A DNA stretch of 64,000 nucleotides from Pyrus communis (Eukaryota > Streptophyta > Magnoliopsida > Rosales > Rosaceae): assembly GCF_963583255.1 (NCBI RefSeq), contig NC_084809.1:6743501-6807500 (forward strand), given 5' to 3'. The notes below the pieces were generated by a model, which was not told the origin of the DNA, made no database searches, and worked only from the letters and a program-made list of their open reading frames with translations. The position numbers and the translations under genes are program-made. Positions 10,394 through 22,724 of the stretch are shown here, piece by piece. The stretch's first letter is position 1. Every line of letters begins with the position of its first letter.

Positions 10394-12277
10394 ATAAAAA
10401 AAAGAAAAATCATGAAATTACAAAAGAAAGAAGAAAAGACATGCAATATAAATGTTGGCATTTAAATAGAGCATTATCATACAATATTTAGTCAATCAAG
10501 TTGAAGTTTTGTAGCACCAATGGACTAAACTCAATTTTAGATCTTGTAAAATCTTGTACAACCACTATGGGGTGGCCCAGTAGTTGGGGATAAATTTCAG
10601 GTATGTATATTTCATATAACACGTTCTAATAAGTTAGATTTTTTTGCATTGGTGAATTGCACGATGTGGCCAAAAGAGGCTGAAATGCCTCTGTGAGTGT
10701 TCCTGGCCTCCATAATGGTTGACTAATGTGGCGAAGCCACGAGTTAGTCTTTTTTTTTATTTTTTTTTATTGTTAAATATACATATATATATATATATAT
10801 TTTTTTTTTCATTTTGTGAAACAAAACTAATTGAAGCATGCAGGTTCATGAACTTCCATCACTATGGACCTAATTAATCACTTTTCCAGTACTCAAGCAC
10901 TAACTTGTTGATTATGTTTCTTTTCCTAAAAGAAGCAGCTAGCTAAAAAAAATAAAAAGAATATGTGAACAAACCAGCCTGGTTTTGTTTCTTTCTTGAA
11001 GGTATAGCCCTAATAACTGTGGGTTGTATAAAAATAAGATTAAAAAAAAAAAAAAAAAGGCTGTGGGTAGTATAGCTAGTTAAAAGACAAGTAAATGGCA
11101 ATCATGTCCAAGATCACAACAATTAAACTATCCATTATAGAAAAAGAAATGTTTTCTTGCTAAATTGTTGGACTATATCACCACCGTAATGTAGATAATA
11201 TCGTTTATTAATAAAAAAAATTGTTGGACCATAACATATATAGTTTTGTTGTGACAAATTGTGAATTTAAATGCTTTAATTATAGTTAAGTCTTGAGTGA
11301 TTTTGTCAAGGAATATGCTAGCTAGTACCCTTCTCACTTGAACTTTTTCTTTCTACCTTCTCGACTATCCTTTTAACCCTACAATGTTGCTTGATGATTG
11401 GAACTTTCAACTTTCTAGGTTAAATAATCAACTAAATCAGAGTTCATTTAATTGTTTAATTAACGTTCTTGAAATTCAGCATTTTAAGTAATTAAGAAAC
11501 ATAACTTGTATATCCAATAATTGTTAGATTATTACTAATCAATTTTTAGTTTATTTAATTTATTTGTAGAGATAATATTTGAAAAGTGATTTAAAATATA
11601 AACGCTTTGGATCATACAACACTACATATGATAAGAATATAAGCCACAAAGAAACATAAAGATCCGAATAAAAAGGCTGCTAAGATTTCTAAGTAATTAT
11701 TTAGCAACAATACCAACTGATAGCTAGGTTACTATGCATGTTGATTACACCTGTAAGAGACTGACTTGTAGTGATAGCCAAGATATCAGAATTCATCACA
11801 CAAAAAATTCCAGTATTTGATTCTCTCCTATGTAGTCCAAATCTGGGACCCGACTGATAGCTAGTAGACTTCCTTAATTATGCATCATCCGTCGTATGTG
11901 TGTTATGTATCCAAAAGAACATATATATTCGAAGTTCAGTAGTTATCAAATAGTTGAAATTCTCTCATCATAAAATGATTGGTACCACACCATGATCTGA
12001 TTTTTGATACGATCTGTAAGCGTCCCAAGCTTCATACACACATATGTGGGACATCCTCAGCCCTCAGTTTTGTACCAAATGAATTGTAAAGGTAATGCCA
12101 AAATTTTAAAAATTCACTCCTTTTGTTTATGCTAAAAATGTGTAGAAAATCAGCACAACAGGAGGGGGTTTTAATTTGTAATAATGTTATATAATTAGCT
12201 AGGCAGCTTGGTGGGAATGTTGGCCTTGATATTACCCCACAAAATAGGAATATATATATGTGAATGTGAAGTTCCTT

Positions 12278-12286
12278 ATAAAAAGG
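12278..12286 (+). promoter_or_regulatory. TATA box of the gene at 12485
   Basis: TATAAAAAG lies about 205 nt before the ATG at 12485. This is compatible with a 5' untranslated region of about 175 nt. Confidence 0.55.
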
Positions 12287-12484
12287 CACACTCAGACATA
12301 AACCCTTTGTGATAAACACTAGCACTAGCAACTCCACTATCATGCCATTATCAAAAGCCACATAGAAAGTTTGGCCTCCCCAAAAGCTTTTTCCTTCAAT
12401 TCACCAAATTTACAACCAAAATCTTCTGTTCATTAGTTTTCTGATTCCGGCAAGCAATTAGGCATCCGACCGGTGATTCGAGAG

Positions 12485-12853
12485 ATGTGGAGTATGCTAA
12501 CAACAATGAGGCAAAATCTCCACAACATAAGGAAAAGCCCTAGAGTAGCAGATGAGAGCATGGTAAATGTTGGAGCAGGGAACCCAGCACCAGCAGAATT
12601 GCCAATTTTTCCAGCACATCATGATCATCATCACGTGGATAGAAGATCGTTGCTGCGTATACGTTGGATTAAGGGGTTTAATTCGCTGTTGTACAGCGTT
12701 GTACTCGTGCCATTTTCTGTGATTTCTTGCTTTTCTCAACCTCATCATGTTCATGGTGCTGATGGGGTGTGGGCATCTGGTGAGTTTTCCCAGATCACGG
12801 AGATGAATCAACTAATGGTAAGTGATAGCATGCGCTATGCCATCTTGATGTGA
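12485..12853 (+). CDS. Small plant-type protein of unknown function, 122 aa
   Basis: Intronless frame of 122 codons; the ATG at 12485 is the first in frame. It begins MWSMLTTMRQNLHNIRKSPR, has a hydrophobic segment around residues 68-84 (NSLLYSVVLVPFSVISCF), and ends GVWASGEFSQITEMNQLMV followed by SDSMRYAILM. I recall angiosperm proteins of about this length with the same start (SPRVADESM) and the same C-terminus, all uncharacterised, but cannot name a locus. A TATA box lies upstream. Localisation and role are unknown; the hydrophobic segment could be a membrane anchor. Sequence of this kind, with sharply motif-like ends, is unlikely by chance. Confidence 0.75.
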   Translation: MWSMLTTMRQNLHNIRKSPRVADESMVNVGAGNPAPAELPIFPAHHDHHHVDRRSLLRIRWIKGFNSLLYSVVLVPFSVISCFSQPHHVHGADGVWASGEFSQITEMNQLMVSDSMRYAILM

Positions 12854-14334
12854 AAAAAATAATGAATGTAACGATTGTAGTTGATCATCTTGTTTTTGTA
12901 GAAGTACTACTTGCATGGATTGGCAAACGGTCATGGTTACTAATAGATGGCCATCCATGTAAAAATGTTTCCCGTAGTTTTATCAATGATATGTTGGTGA
13001 GGTACTACATCTACATATATACATACATGCCTATGTATATATATAATAATATAATTCAGCTTTAATTTTGTTTTATGAATAATATGGGATGGTGTGGCTG
13101 CTTAATTTTATTCTCCCAGTACTCTATTTAGTCGTGTATGTCAAGGAGCAAAATCAGTTATATTATGGTAGGTTTAGGATAATTCATTCTTTTTTACGAC
13201 ATACTTTTGTTAATTTTTGGCCATTTATATTCTTCAATTCATTTAATATGATGGTTGAAAATTAAGAAATATGTGAGAAATAAAAATAAGGATGTGGATA
13301 ACGTTATCCTAAAACGTAGTTTTCTCCAATTTTTGTGAGAGAATCATTATGTCCCACTGAGAGCTTTTTTTGCCGTTGTGTGAGTGATCTCCATTCTGAT
13401 AACTTCTATGCCGCTGCCGACCTTAGCTATAGCTAGTGGTAGCTCTCTGCTCCTCTTTTTCTTTTTGTTTCAGCTTGTGTCTTCCCTCTCTCTCTTGATC
13501 TCCCGTCCTACACTCCTCTTGCCTTCAATATCACTGTCCTTAGCCCCAAACTCCGTCCTCCACTTCCCTCCACTCCCTGATGCCCGTCCACCTCCATGTT
13601 TCTCATCAATCTGATTCATACTGTTCCCACTTGGCTTCGTCCCTCCGTGGTCTACAACATCAATCTTGTTAGCCTTTTGGCATTGTAGCTTGCGAAACGT
13701 GAATTTTCACAGGCTCTCTTTGATTTGTGGCTACAATCTTTGTGGTGATGCTCGGTAGAGAATGGTAGAGAATGATGGAGCCTTATTTTCTTTCATTTGC
13801 TTTACTTCTGGGGTGTCGTTTGGTTGGATCTCAGGCTAGTTTATGTTGGTGGATCTGTGATACTATGGCGGCGGCGGGGGTTGTAAGCGGTTGTGTTTTG
13901 CATTTTTATCTTGTTTTCTTTCTGTTTTGGGCTCTGTTTTGTTTAGTTTTGGGGGACTATTTCTTTGTGGTGTGCTTATCTTGTAATTGAGCCTCTGCTT
14001 GTGTACATTTATTTTGTTTGTGATAATATTTACCTTCGACAAAATAAAAGTACTTATATCATTGTTAAATATGACTGTAGCCCTTGAAATTAAAGTTCCC
14101 TTACATAAACTCGACCTAGCTAGGTTTTTTACTTGAATAAGACGCAATAACTAGATTCCATATAAGCAAATTTATTAATCCTATTTGACTTACCACATTT
14201 TACATTTTCTGGATGTCTAAAGTACCCCTAATTACAATTTTAATGTATACAATTAATTTATACGCCAATTTCAAAAGAGAGATTAATAATTCGGTATTAT
14301 TGTATTAATGTTCTTTTAACAAACGATATTATCT
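12854..14334. other. Intergenic, no gene recognised
   Basis: It contains the 3' flank of the preceding gene and a degenerate MITE copy (13165-13307). The pyrimidine-rich block at 13440-13600 and the following 300 nt have short open frames that I could not link to any family. Confidence 0.45.
13165..13307. mobile_element. Degenerate MITE, related to the one at 15192
   Basis: The ends TTAGGATAA and TTATCCTAA are mirrored. The interior (TCTTCAATTCATTTAATATG, GGTTGAAAATTAA, then AAAAATAAGGATGTGGATA) parallels the interior of the element at 15192-15332. It looks like an older member of the same family. Confidence 0.5.
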
Positions 14335-14485
14335 CCACTAAAGAGGTGGAGGAGTGAGTTAAGTCTCACAATGGGCTAGTAATAATGTGGTTCAAATTCG
14401 CTTTTGGCGAGAATTGAATCTAAGACTTCTTGCTTACAAGTGAAGATGAGTACTATTAGAGTATAGTAATAAGTCGATGAATAGG
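14335..14485 (+). mobile_element. SINE-like element
   Basis: It contains a B-box-like GGTTCAAATTCG (14389-14400) followed by TTTTGGCGAGAATTGAATCT. I recall this as characteristic of a repetitive SINE in apple/pear-type genomes. The upstream head with TCTCACAATGGGCTAGTAAT fits the same family. It is decayed, with no clear poly(A) tail or duplication. Confidence 0.5.
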
Positions 14486-14757
14486 TGTTTTAAATTCATT
14501 GCGTATTAATACAATTTGGAGATTAAGGTTTGTGGCCCAAAAAAAAAAAAAAACAAAGAGAAAAAAAGAAGCAGCATCCACTTTACTTAACAAATATAAA
14601 ATGATATGTTGTTTTGATTCCTCTTAATTGTTTTTCAAATTTGTATAAAATTACGCATTTTAAATTTATTTTAATTTTCTCACCAAATTGAAAATCTAAA
14701 AGGGCACTATAAAATGATTTACCTACAAAATAAATGAATATTGTTTGATTAAAAATT

Positions 14758-14794
14758 AATTTACCTATATTTTACCTTAAAATATAGGTAAATT
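14758..14794. repeat. Perfect 17-bp hairpin
   Basis: AATTTACCTATATTTTA at 14758-14774 is the exact reverse complement of 14778-14794, with a 3-nt loop. It is AT-rich and not followed by a T-run. It may be the core of a small MITE. Confidence 0.8.
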
Positions 14795-15191
14795 AGATTG
14801 GTGTTTTTGGCTTGAACTTTTGCAAGATGCCACAATTGTGTCGACATTATTACTTTACCTTTAGTTAGTTTCAATATGCATAACACAATGTTGTTGGAAT
14901 ATTTTGTTTAGTAGTTAAAGGGATTAAGATACAAAGGCATGCACCTTGTTGTCTGTACGTTTATACTGGTTGATTGCTGAGTGTGGAGGAGGGAATTTGT
15001 TGCCTTTTAAACATTTCTTGGCTCATATTCTGATAGTTCAATTTTTTTATGAGTTGAGTTATTGGTTAACATGGTAACTTTGGTTGTAGAGGTAAAATGT
15101 GCAATCAAATTACCTCCAATCCCCCACTCTTACTTCTTTGTTAATTTGAAAGGTGTAGATTAGAATGATGGTGCTTATATATCTATTTGTA

Positions 15192-15332
15192 TAGTGCTAT
15201 TCACACACCTGTTTTTACTTTACACACATCCTTGTTAATTCTTTGTCATTGATCTTCTTCAATTTATGCGATTCAACGGTCGAAAATTAAAAAGAGTATA
15301 AAAAGTAAAAATAGGTGTGTGGATAGTACTAT
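15192..15332. mobile_element. MITE with about 30-bp terminal inverted repeats
   Basis: The left end TAGTGCTATTCACACACCTG is mirrored by GGTGTGTGGATAGTACTA at the right end. The mirrored ends continue into TTTTTACTTT / AAAGTAAAAA. The element is about 140 bp and non-coding. Confidence 0.75.
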
Positions 15333-15392
15333 CCTTATATTTTTATGGACACGCTTCAACATACATACGTGAAAGAGAAAGGTGACTTAATG

Positions 15393-15766
15393 TATAGCGC
15401 TCATTACATTTTACACCCTTAAAATTTGGGTGGTTTTCAAATTACGCTATGAGGTTTTAATTTTTTCATATGCATCCTGAGGTTGAAAACTGTATCAATT
15501 TATGCCTTTTGTCCAAGAAATTATTTGTATCTTTATTAAATTGATGACATGATGAGTGTGAAACCATAATTGGATTAGCATGTAAGCTATATTTGTACCA
15601 AATTGACTAAAAACTCGTCAATCTAATAGAGAATTAGAGGTGCAAATAGACAAAAGGTATAAATTGATACAATTATGAAATCTTCGGGTGCAATGTGAGA
15701 AAATTGAACCCTCATGACCTTGAAAATCACTATAAACCTTGAGGGTGTAAAATGTGGTTAGCCCTA
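15393..15766. mobile_element. Foldback/MITE with about 110-bp inverted arms
   Basis: The left arm (about 15393-15515) is the reverse complement of the right arm (about 15645-15766). Shared blocks include ACATTTTACACCCT, TGTATCAATTTAT and CCTTTTGTC. The arms have diverged by substitutions and small indels. The central loop is about 130 bp. No open frame of note. Confidence 0.75.
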
Positions 15767-16548
15767 ATATATTTAAACATGGGTCCGGATCGAGGGACAC
15801 ACTTTTTTACACACATTTTGACACACTTTCCTTGTAGTTTGCATTTCCTAACTTTTTTTCAAGGATTCAAAGCATTTACATTTTAATTTATCATTCATAA
15901 TTCATCTTGCAAAAAGATAGACAAATCCAAAACTATTAAGATATTATTTTGTAGTGAAAAAATAGATGGATACGATTTTGCAAAGAAACACTGTAATGAC
16001 AATCATTTAGCCCAATGATCATATGGTTTCAAATTTAGAAATTTTTTTTGTGGAGGTGATATTTGAGGATGACCTAAAAAGAAACAACAAAGTAAGGTAT
16101 AAGGGATGGTGATGAAAATTGTCTATGCGCGCGCGCACACACACATATATAGTAGGAAATGAAGGTAGCTTTTACTTGTATTTTAAAAAAAAAAAAAAAA
16201 AGTTACCTTGATAAAAAAAAATTAATGAGATAATGAGTGTAAGATAATTATTTTGGAATACTAATAATATTTCTTTATTAAAAAAAGAGAACAGAATACT
16301 CTATATGTAAACCAAGGAAAAAAGGGAAAAAAACTAATGGTCCTTTGGCCAACCCATCAATTTTTGGTCCCAACGTATCTGGGAATAAATTCCAGTGTTT
16401 ACCAACAAGGCTACAAGAAACCCCCCTACCGAATTTGACAGAAACCTACCACATCATGCGTTACTTGACGAATATTTATGCATTTCCCAAAACCTTGTTT
16501 TTCCTTGTATTGGACATATATATTCAAATAAATATAAGGTTTTGTTTG

Positions 16549-16597
<49 letters not shown>

Positions 16598-18088
16598 TTT
16601 TGACGATTGAGTAACGACGAGGGGACCCTATGAAATTGTGTTCAAATTACCAAATAAGAGGGGAAAGAGAGTAAGAATGTGGCTTGGTTTTTATCCAAAA
16701 TAAGTGGGAAACAAGGATAGAGTCAACTGCCCCAACCTTTGTCCAAAATAAGTGGAATTTGTAGGAAGTCATGTGTATACTAGCTATTGCAGTTGTGGTC
16801 ACTATGCCATCCCAGCAAATCATTTCATTTAAGATTTTCTTTTTCCTTGTATGATGATCAGTCCTTTCATTCATATCCACACAAAAAAGTCTCGTTTCAT
16901 AAACCATATGTGATGAGCTTGGTAACATTTTCTATCAGGTCTCCGATATATGTAAAGATATGAAATGTATAGTCAAATTTGAGCCACTCCTGATGATGAA
17001 GTACACACTGAGAATTTTGTGTTCAAGAATAGTTGTCATTGTGAGTTTCGTGGAAAAAGGATGTGTTCCATTTAAATCGAAGTATGCATTAATTAAACAG
17101 TAAAATTAGGAAATAGAAAACGCGGTAAAACTTGCCAACAGCAATGGCATCAGCATGCACTCTTTTTCAGTGTCAACCTTTTTATATCCTTATTAAGGAG
17201 TCTTACTCTTTTCTTTTTCAATACCGTTTTGTTGATTGCTTCTCATATGTTTCTTAATTCGACAGGTTACCTATACATTATTGCCAACAACAATATTGGC
17301 TAAAACATCGAAAAGAAAATGTTTGCACGTTTCTGGAAACGAGTAATACTTTCCTTTTATATATGAAAAACACACTCAGTGGTTATGTATAAAAATCGTT
17401 GATCTTTTTCACGCGTGGAAAATACTATTTTAATAATGTTAATGGTTGGTTTAACCATATGCTTGGTAGGTGGAGCTAGGGTGACTAGAAACCTTTTTGA
17501 AATTACACAAATATCTCTGTTGGCCGGAGTGGAAAAATGTGCGTACAACCAAACTTAGCCATATATTTGTATACAATTAAAAATTTAAGAATGTATAAAA
17601 AAAAAATTAAGAATCTATCATTAGAGTGATACTTTGTTATACTTAGTGAGATAACTTGTGACACAATAAAATAAATTCAAAATAATATCGATACATGATA
17701 AGTAAAACAAGAGTTTTAACTACCACAATATTGCATAAAAAAAGATTCTCTTTTGATGATTTTTTGTAGGGCTGGGGTTTTAATTAGTCTCATGGAATAA
17801 AACAATTACATATGTATAACATTTTTTTTTGTCAATTAACATAATAAAAAAAGAAAAGAGTTTTACTTATAAAGACAAAATTATAAAATACATTTTATAT
17901 AATTCTACTGGTTTTGAATCATTTTAAAAGAGACAAATCCTAATAAAACTAAACCAAAAATAAGCAAACCAAAATTTTAAAATTTCAGTCACGCTCCAAT
18001 AGACTTTTTACTTAACCAAGTTAAAACTACAAGTTGACACTATCTATAAAAACTTCAAACTGATTCTAAATCCGTAAAAATCAATTTT
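15767..18088. other. Gene-free AT-rich region
   Basis: It holds a compound CG/CA/TA microsatellite at about 16127-16150, poly-A runs near 16185, and the TA microsatellite listed separately. No gene recognised. Confidence 0.5.
16552..16594. repeat. (TA)n microsatellite
   Basis: Uninterrupted TA dinucleotides of about 43 nt. Confidence 0.95.
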
Positions 18089-18594
18089 TGCACTTCTGCA
18101 ATATCAATTTCACATTCATGCTTCTGCAAGATTAGTTTCAAAATTTCCAGCATTTTTGCAAGATCAATTTCAAAGTTTTCAGCACTTCTGCAAGATTAGT
18201 TTCAAAATTCCAGCACTCTTCTAAGATCAGTCTTGAAATTCAAGCATTCTGTAAGATTAGTTTATGAGTTTTCAGCACTTCTGCAAGATCATTTTCAAAA
18301 TTCCAGCAAATCTACAAGATTAGTTTCAAAATTTCAGCATTTTGCAAGACCAGTTTCCAAATTTTAGCACTTATGTAAGATCAGTTTCCAAACTTCAGCA
18401 TTTCTATAAGATCAATTTCAAAATTCCAACACTTCTACAAGATTAGTTTCAAAATTCCAATACTTCTACAAAATCCCTTTCAAAATTCCAGTTTTAAATT
18501 TTCAACACTTGTACAATATCAGTTTCAAAATTTCAGCACCTCTACAATATTAGTTTCAAAATTTTTAGTACTTTTGCTAGATCAATTTCAAAAG
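18089..18594. repeat. Degenerate minisatellite, about 31-bp unit
   Basis: About 16 head-to-tail copies of a unit close to AGCACTTCTGCAAGATTAGT plus TTCAAAATTCC run across about 500 bp. Copies vary by substitutions and 1-3 nt indels, so the array is old. It contains no credible coding frame. Confidence 0.88.
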
Positions 18595-18623
18595 TCATGC
18601 AACCAAATAATCAAAACCTAAAT

Positions 18624-18627
<4 letters not shown>

Positions 18628-18660
<33 letters not shown>
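18628..18660. repeat. (AT)n microsatellite followed by a T-run
   Basis: AT dinucleotides of about 33 nt just after the minisatellite, then a T-run. Confidence 0.9.
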
Positions 18661-18666
<6 letters not shown>

Positions 18667-20570
18667 TAAAATGCTAAAATAAAAAATCTCAATCATTCTC
18701 ATAAAAGAAAAAATAAGCTCATAAATCTAAGGAATAATTAATACGAAGAAGAAGAGGAGGAGAGAGATGTACGATTAATAAGTAGAAGTAGGAGAGAGTG
18801 AAGGACGAAGGAGAAGGAGAAGAGAGAAAGAAAGAGAGGTAGGAAGAAAAAGGAGGAGAGGGAAAGTGAGATGTACCGAAGAAAAAAGAGGAACGAGGGA
18901 AATAAGGAGATTATCTTTCAAACATATAAGGATAAAATCGTAAATGCAAAGACAATTAACATCATCTACCACATGAATACATTTTGTTTCTTTATGAAGT
19001 AAATAAATAAACTTTGCCTCTCTTCAAAATACAGTCTTATAATTTGGTTCCACATGTAATTTCTTCTTCAAAGGGAATCACAAAGCATATAGAGAGAAGC
19101 CAATGATAATGCTAAAAGAGTAACTATCAAAGAAAGATACCCTCGTTAATAATCACTAACTAGAAAAAAAACACATATGCAACTAAAGTACTTTCCCGTG
19201 CCCTTTAATTTGATCTTATCTTTTGCTTAATGAATACGATTTTAAAGTGCTAAGAGCTCCAATTATCTTATGACTATTTCTCACTTTATATACAGACTGA
19301 AAATGACATGAAGAATAAAGTAGATTGTCATGGAAGACGGAAATAATTGAGTCTCAACAATGACTAATAGTAATTAAGATACATGTACTTGATGAAAAAC
19401 ACAATTAAATAAGCTAGTTAAACTAATTATCAAATTATTACCAATTCCTCTCTCATTTTTTATATAATTTTGTTGCTTGTTTTTCTAATCAAAATTTTAC
19501 TTTCTACGGTAGCATCAAAGATTATGAAGTTGCCTTGTTGGTGACATTTTTGTCCACTTAAGGATTCTGAATTGTAAATCCACTTGCGAACGCTTTGATT
19601 AGTCGCTTTTGGCTTTGTTTTAATCATGATTATGGTATGTCAGTATCAGTTATGTGCTATATTCGACTTCAATGCTTTCCATATATATATGAGCAGCAAA
19701 ATCAAATCCCAAAACTAATATTTTAAAACAATTAAAAGTGGTGAAAGATTCTTCTGTTGATCACTTGATTTGGATTTGTATGTGCATGTATTTGATGACA
19801 GTGAGTCTTACATATCAAACTTATGCATATGAAAGCAAACAAATAAAATAAAATTATGAGTGACAAATTTTGCGACCATCTACTCACATCCTGTCAAATT
19901 TATTAGTATTTCCAAGATTGTAAGATCCTTTTTTTTTAAAAGATAATAAGTATTTTATTAGTCAAATGAACGAAGAATAGCGTCTATCATGATTACAAAC
20001 GCAACAGAAAGATAATACAAAACCTACTCCACATAATCACATTTAACCAAACAGAAAGATAACGCTCACGAAGTTTGTGCTCTTGGCAAGGATTATGCAG
20101 AGGAAGCTCTACATTTGTTGGAGGTGACTCATAGCAGGTTTTTGCCAACAATTGCAAGAGTATGAATGGGTGATGCGGTCTTTCCTTGGTGGGGTCGTGG
20201 CAATGGTTCAAGGAATTCACAAACATGTTTTCTTGTTGTTGCAAAGTCTTCTGCAATAGTACGATGTTTACCTTGTGTGTCTTGATGGTGTTAGGTCCGA
20301 TCGTAAGGCTTAGGCCTTGTGAGCTTATCTTCTATTGGTTAGGTGTGGAATCCTTGATAGTTAACTTTTCTCAACTCATGTTTTTAAATAATAATTCAAG
20401 TATCCAGTATTTAAATATCTTTGTAAAAATGGATTAGATATTGTTGATGATAACGAATGATGATTTACATACATAATCACAAAAATATTAGGAAAGCAGT
20501 AGTAATCTAAGACTATAATGTTGTTCTCAATTTCTTAGCAAAAACATGGCAAACAAATTTTTACATCAAA
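18661..20570. other. Gene-free region downstream of the GEX1-like pseudogene
   Basis: It starts with a purine-rich block (about 18738-18900) and is otherwise AT-rich. A stretch at 20040-20330 has mixed composition and short frames but matches nothing I recognise. Confidence 0.45.
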
Positions 20571-22136
20571 TCAGATAGGACTGCGAGTGCGACTGCGTAG
20601 ATTATATCTTCCATTATATGAAGAGACTGCACGTAAATTATCTCCAACTTCTTCCTGTAAATGCTTAGAATCCTTCAGGTGTTCAATGTCGTCCGATACG
20701 TCTTTGTCAACTAATGCAGACCAGTCTGATTCATCATCTGATTCCCATGACAACTCTGCGTTTTTCGCAAGCATATAACCTCCTCTGTTAGTTTTTGTAG
20801 CATATTGTAGTTTAGCCTTTCATAGTCCCTGAAAATTTTAGAACACATAGACATGTTAAATCCAAATCATAAAAACCAACTATATAATTTTAATGTTTGA
20901 TGAGGTCTGTTCACTTGTATTTCCAACAAGCATACAATAAGTTAAGGGCAGCATACAGCACATAAACGTTCCTAAGTCCACTAGCCCACCGAGTCCGTTG
21001 TTCTATTCCCTTTGTTGCAAATCGAAGGACTGCAAATTCGAGCATGAATGCAAGGCATAGAACTGTGACAAAAAATGTTCACTTACAAGTTAGTTACAAA
21101 ATCACAAAACATATTTTTGTAAAAAATACATACGAATAATGGATGATACACTTACACAAGTAAAGCCAGTGTCTCACTAGATAGGTTTGCTTTGTGATGG
21201 TTAACATGTAAATGGCAAGCATTGATATGAAATAGAAAACGACTGCTTTCATTGACCGTGATTCCACAAGCAACGCGTCCTGCAAGGCAAATAGCCTATC
21301 CAAAGCAACAAACATGGATGACTGCTTCTGTTCAAAAGCTTCCTGTATACGTTAAAATGAATCAGTGTTACGTTAATCATAAATTATTACAAAGAGAATG
21401 GAACGAAAAGAAATAGTTACTTGAGCTTCCAATATGGTCTTTGAATTTTTGACTAAATGGTCTTGAGCTTGTTGAATCTTCTCTTGGCTTTGAAGAAGCT
21501 CTTCCTGTTTTTCACGGCCAAATGTAGCGAACTGCTGCAATTATCACCCTGCAAATTTTAAAATGTGTTTTTAGCAACATTAAAACATACAGCTTGATAA
21601 TTCCTAAAATTTCCTCACCACCATGACTAGTGCATTATGTCTTACTTGCTCTCATTCAGAGTTTGGGATTGGAATTTGGTCAGAGACTGAAGCCCATTAA
21701 GCGCTTCAGATTGGCCATTTAGAAGTTCCTTTTGCCTTTCCAAGGAAATATCAGCTACATTCGCAATATCATCCGCCTTGCTTAATTTGCAACTTGCTCA
21801 TCTTTGAAGACATGGTTTCTCCAACTACACCTATCTTCTTCTCTATTTCACTAGTCTCATCCTGCAAGCTGGGTATTCCTTTATCTAAGATGTGATAAGA
21901 TTCATGAGCCATTGCCATCCCTGATTCCAAGTTTTCCTTCATTTTGTGCTGCCCCATCTGCAATTCCAATTGGGAGGCTTCAATTTTCTTGGACTGCTCG
22001 AGCACTGCCTCTGACTGCTTCACTATCTCACCAATGTGATCACTGACATTAATTCTTGGAAGTTTGAGCCACTTCTTGTGTTTGTTCTTCAATTGAAGTC
22101 AAAGACTCGTGTATATCCTTCGAGCCGTCTAACACC

Positions 22137-22691
22137 ATGGGTCCAGCCCATGATGAAGGACATTAAAGGTCCGGCCCATTATGAAGGATGGATGTTAGAA
22201 AACTCTAGCATGCAAAGTTGGATGGCTAGTCTAGAATTATCTAAGTTAGAGGTTTGTAGAATATACTAGAAACTAGAAACTAGTTCTAGTTTGTAGAAAG
22301 AACTAGAAACTGGTAGAATGTCAAGCTCTCACCTATAAATATGGGTATGATGTTGTAGTGATGTAACCAATCAAGAAAGAAGTGAGTAGCAAAGGATTAA
22401 GTCCAAAGCTAGAGTTCCACTCCAAGAGTGAGAATGAGAGTGTTTCACTACACATTGTGTGAGTAAAGTTTAGAGTGATAGAAAGTGTGTGTTATACTTT
22501 CTTGTATCCATCAAGCCATGTCTTTGGCTTGGTAAGACTATTCTTATTGTACTCATTATTTTCATATAGTGAAGATTGATCATTGTTTCGTGGATGTAGG
22601 CATAAATTGCCGAACCACATAAATTCTTGATGTCAATTTTCTACTACTTACTTTGTGCATTCTCTATCTTATAGTACCAGCATTCCTAACA
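22137..22691 (+). repeat. 5' LTR of the Tnt1-like Copia
   Basis: It matches 26762-27295 along its length but lacks about the first 10 nt (TGTTGGTATA). It carries CCTATAAATATGGG, a TATA-type promoter. It ends CATTCCTAACA; a primer-binding site TGGTATCAAAGCC, complementary to initiator tRNA-Met, follows at 22694. Confidence 0.88.
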
Positions 22692-22724
22692 AGTGGTATC
22701 AAAGCCCGGTTGGCTCGTACTACG

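Larger units (their letters stand above)
7674..12277. other. Long gene-free AT-rich region
   Basis: No gene was recognised. It contains a candidate degenerate DNA element (8698-9655), a short tandem repeat (10260-10393), AT- and T-rich simple sequence around 10750-10810, and a poly-A run near 11042. The last part should include the promoter of the gene at 12485. Confidence 0.5.

Noticed and set aside
13384..13990. Two short plus-strand frames with hydrophobic peptides
   Set aside because: Leucine-rich peptides from pyrimidine- and T-rich DNA; no start context, domain or relation to a known family was seen.
18089..18594. CRISPR-like array
   Set aside because: Units are directly adjacent and degenerate, without distinct spacers, in plant nuclear DNA; it is a minisatellite.
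19993..20437. Overlapping frames of 83-87 aa on both strands
   Set aside because: No recognisable family; composition is mixed but there is no supporting promoter or splice signal.
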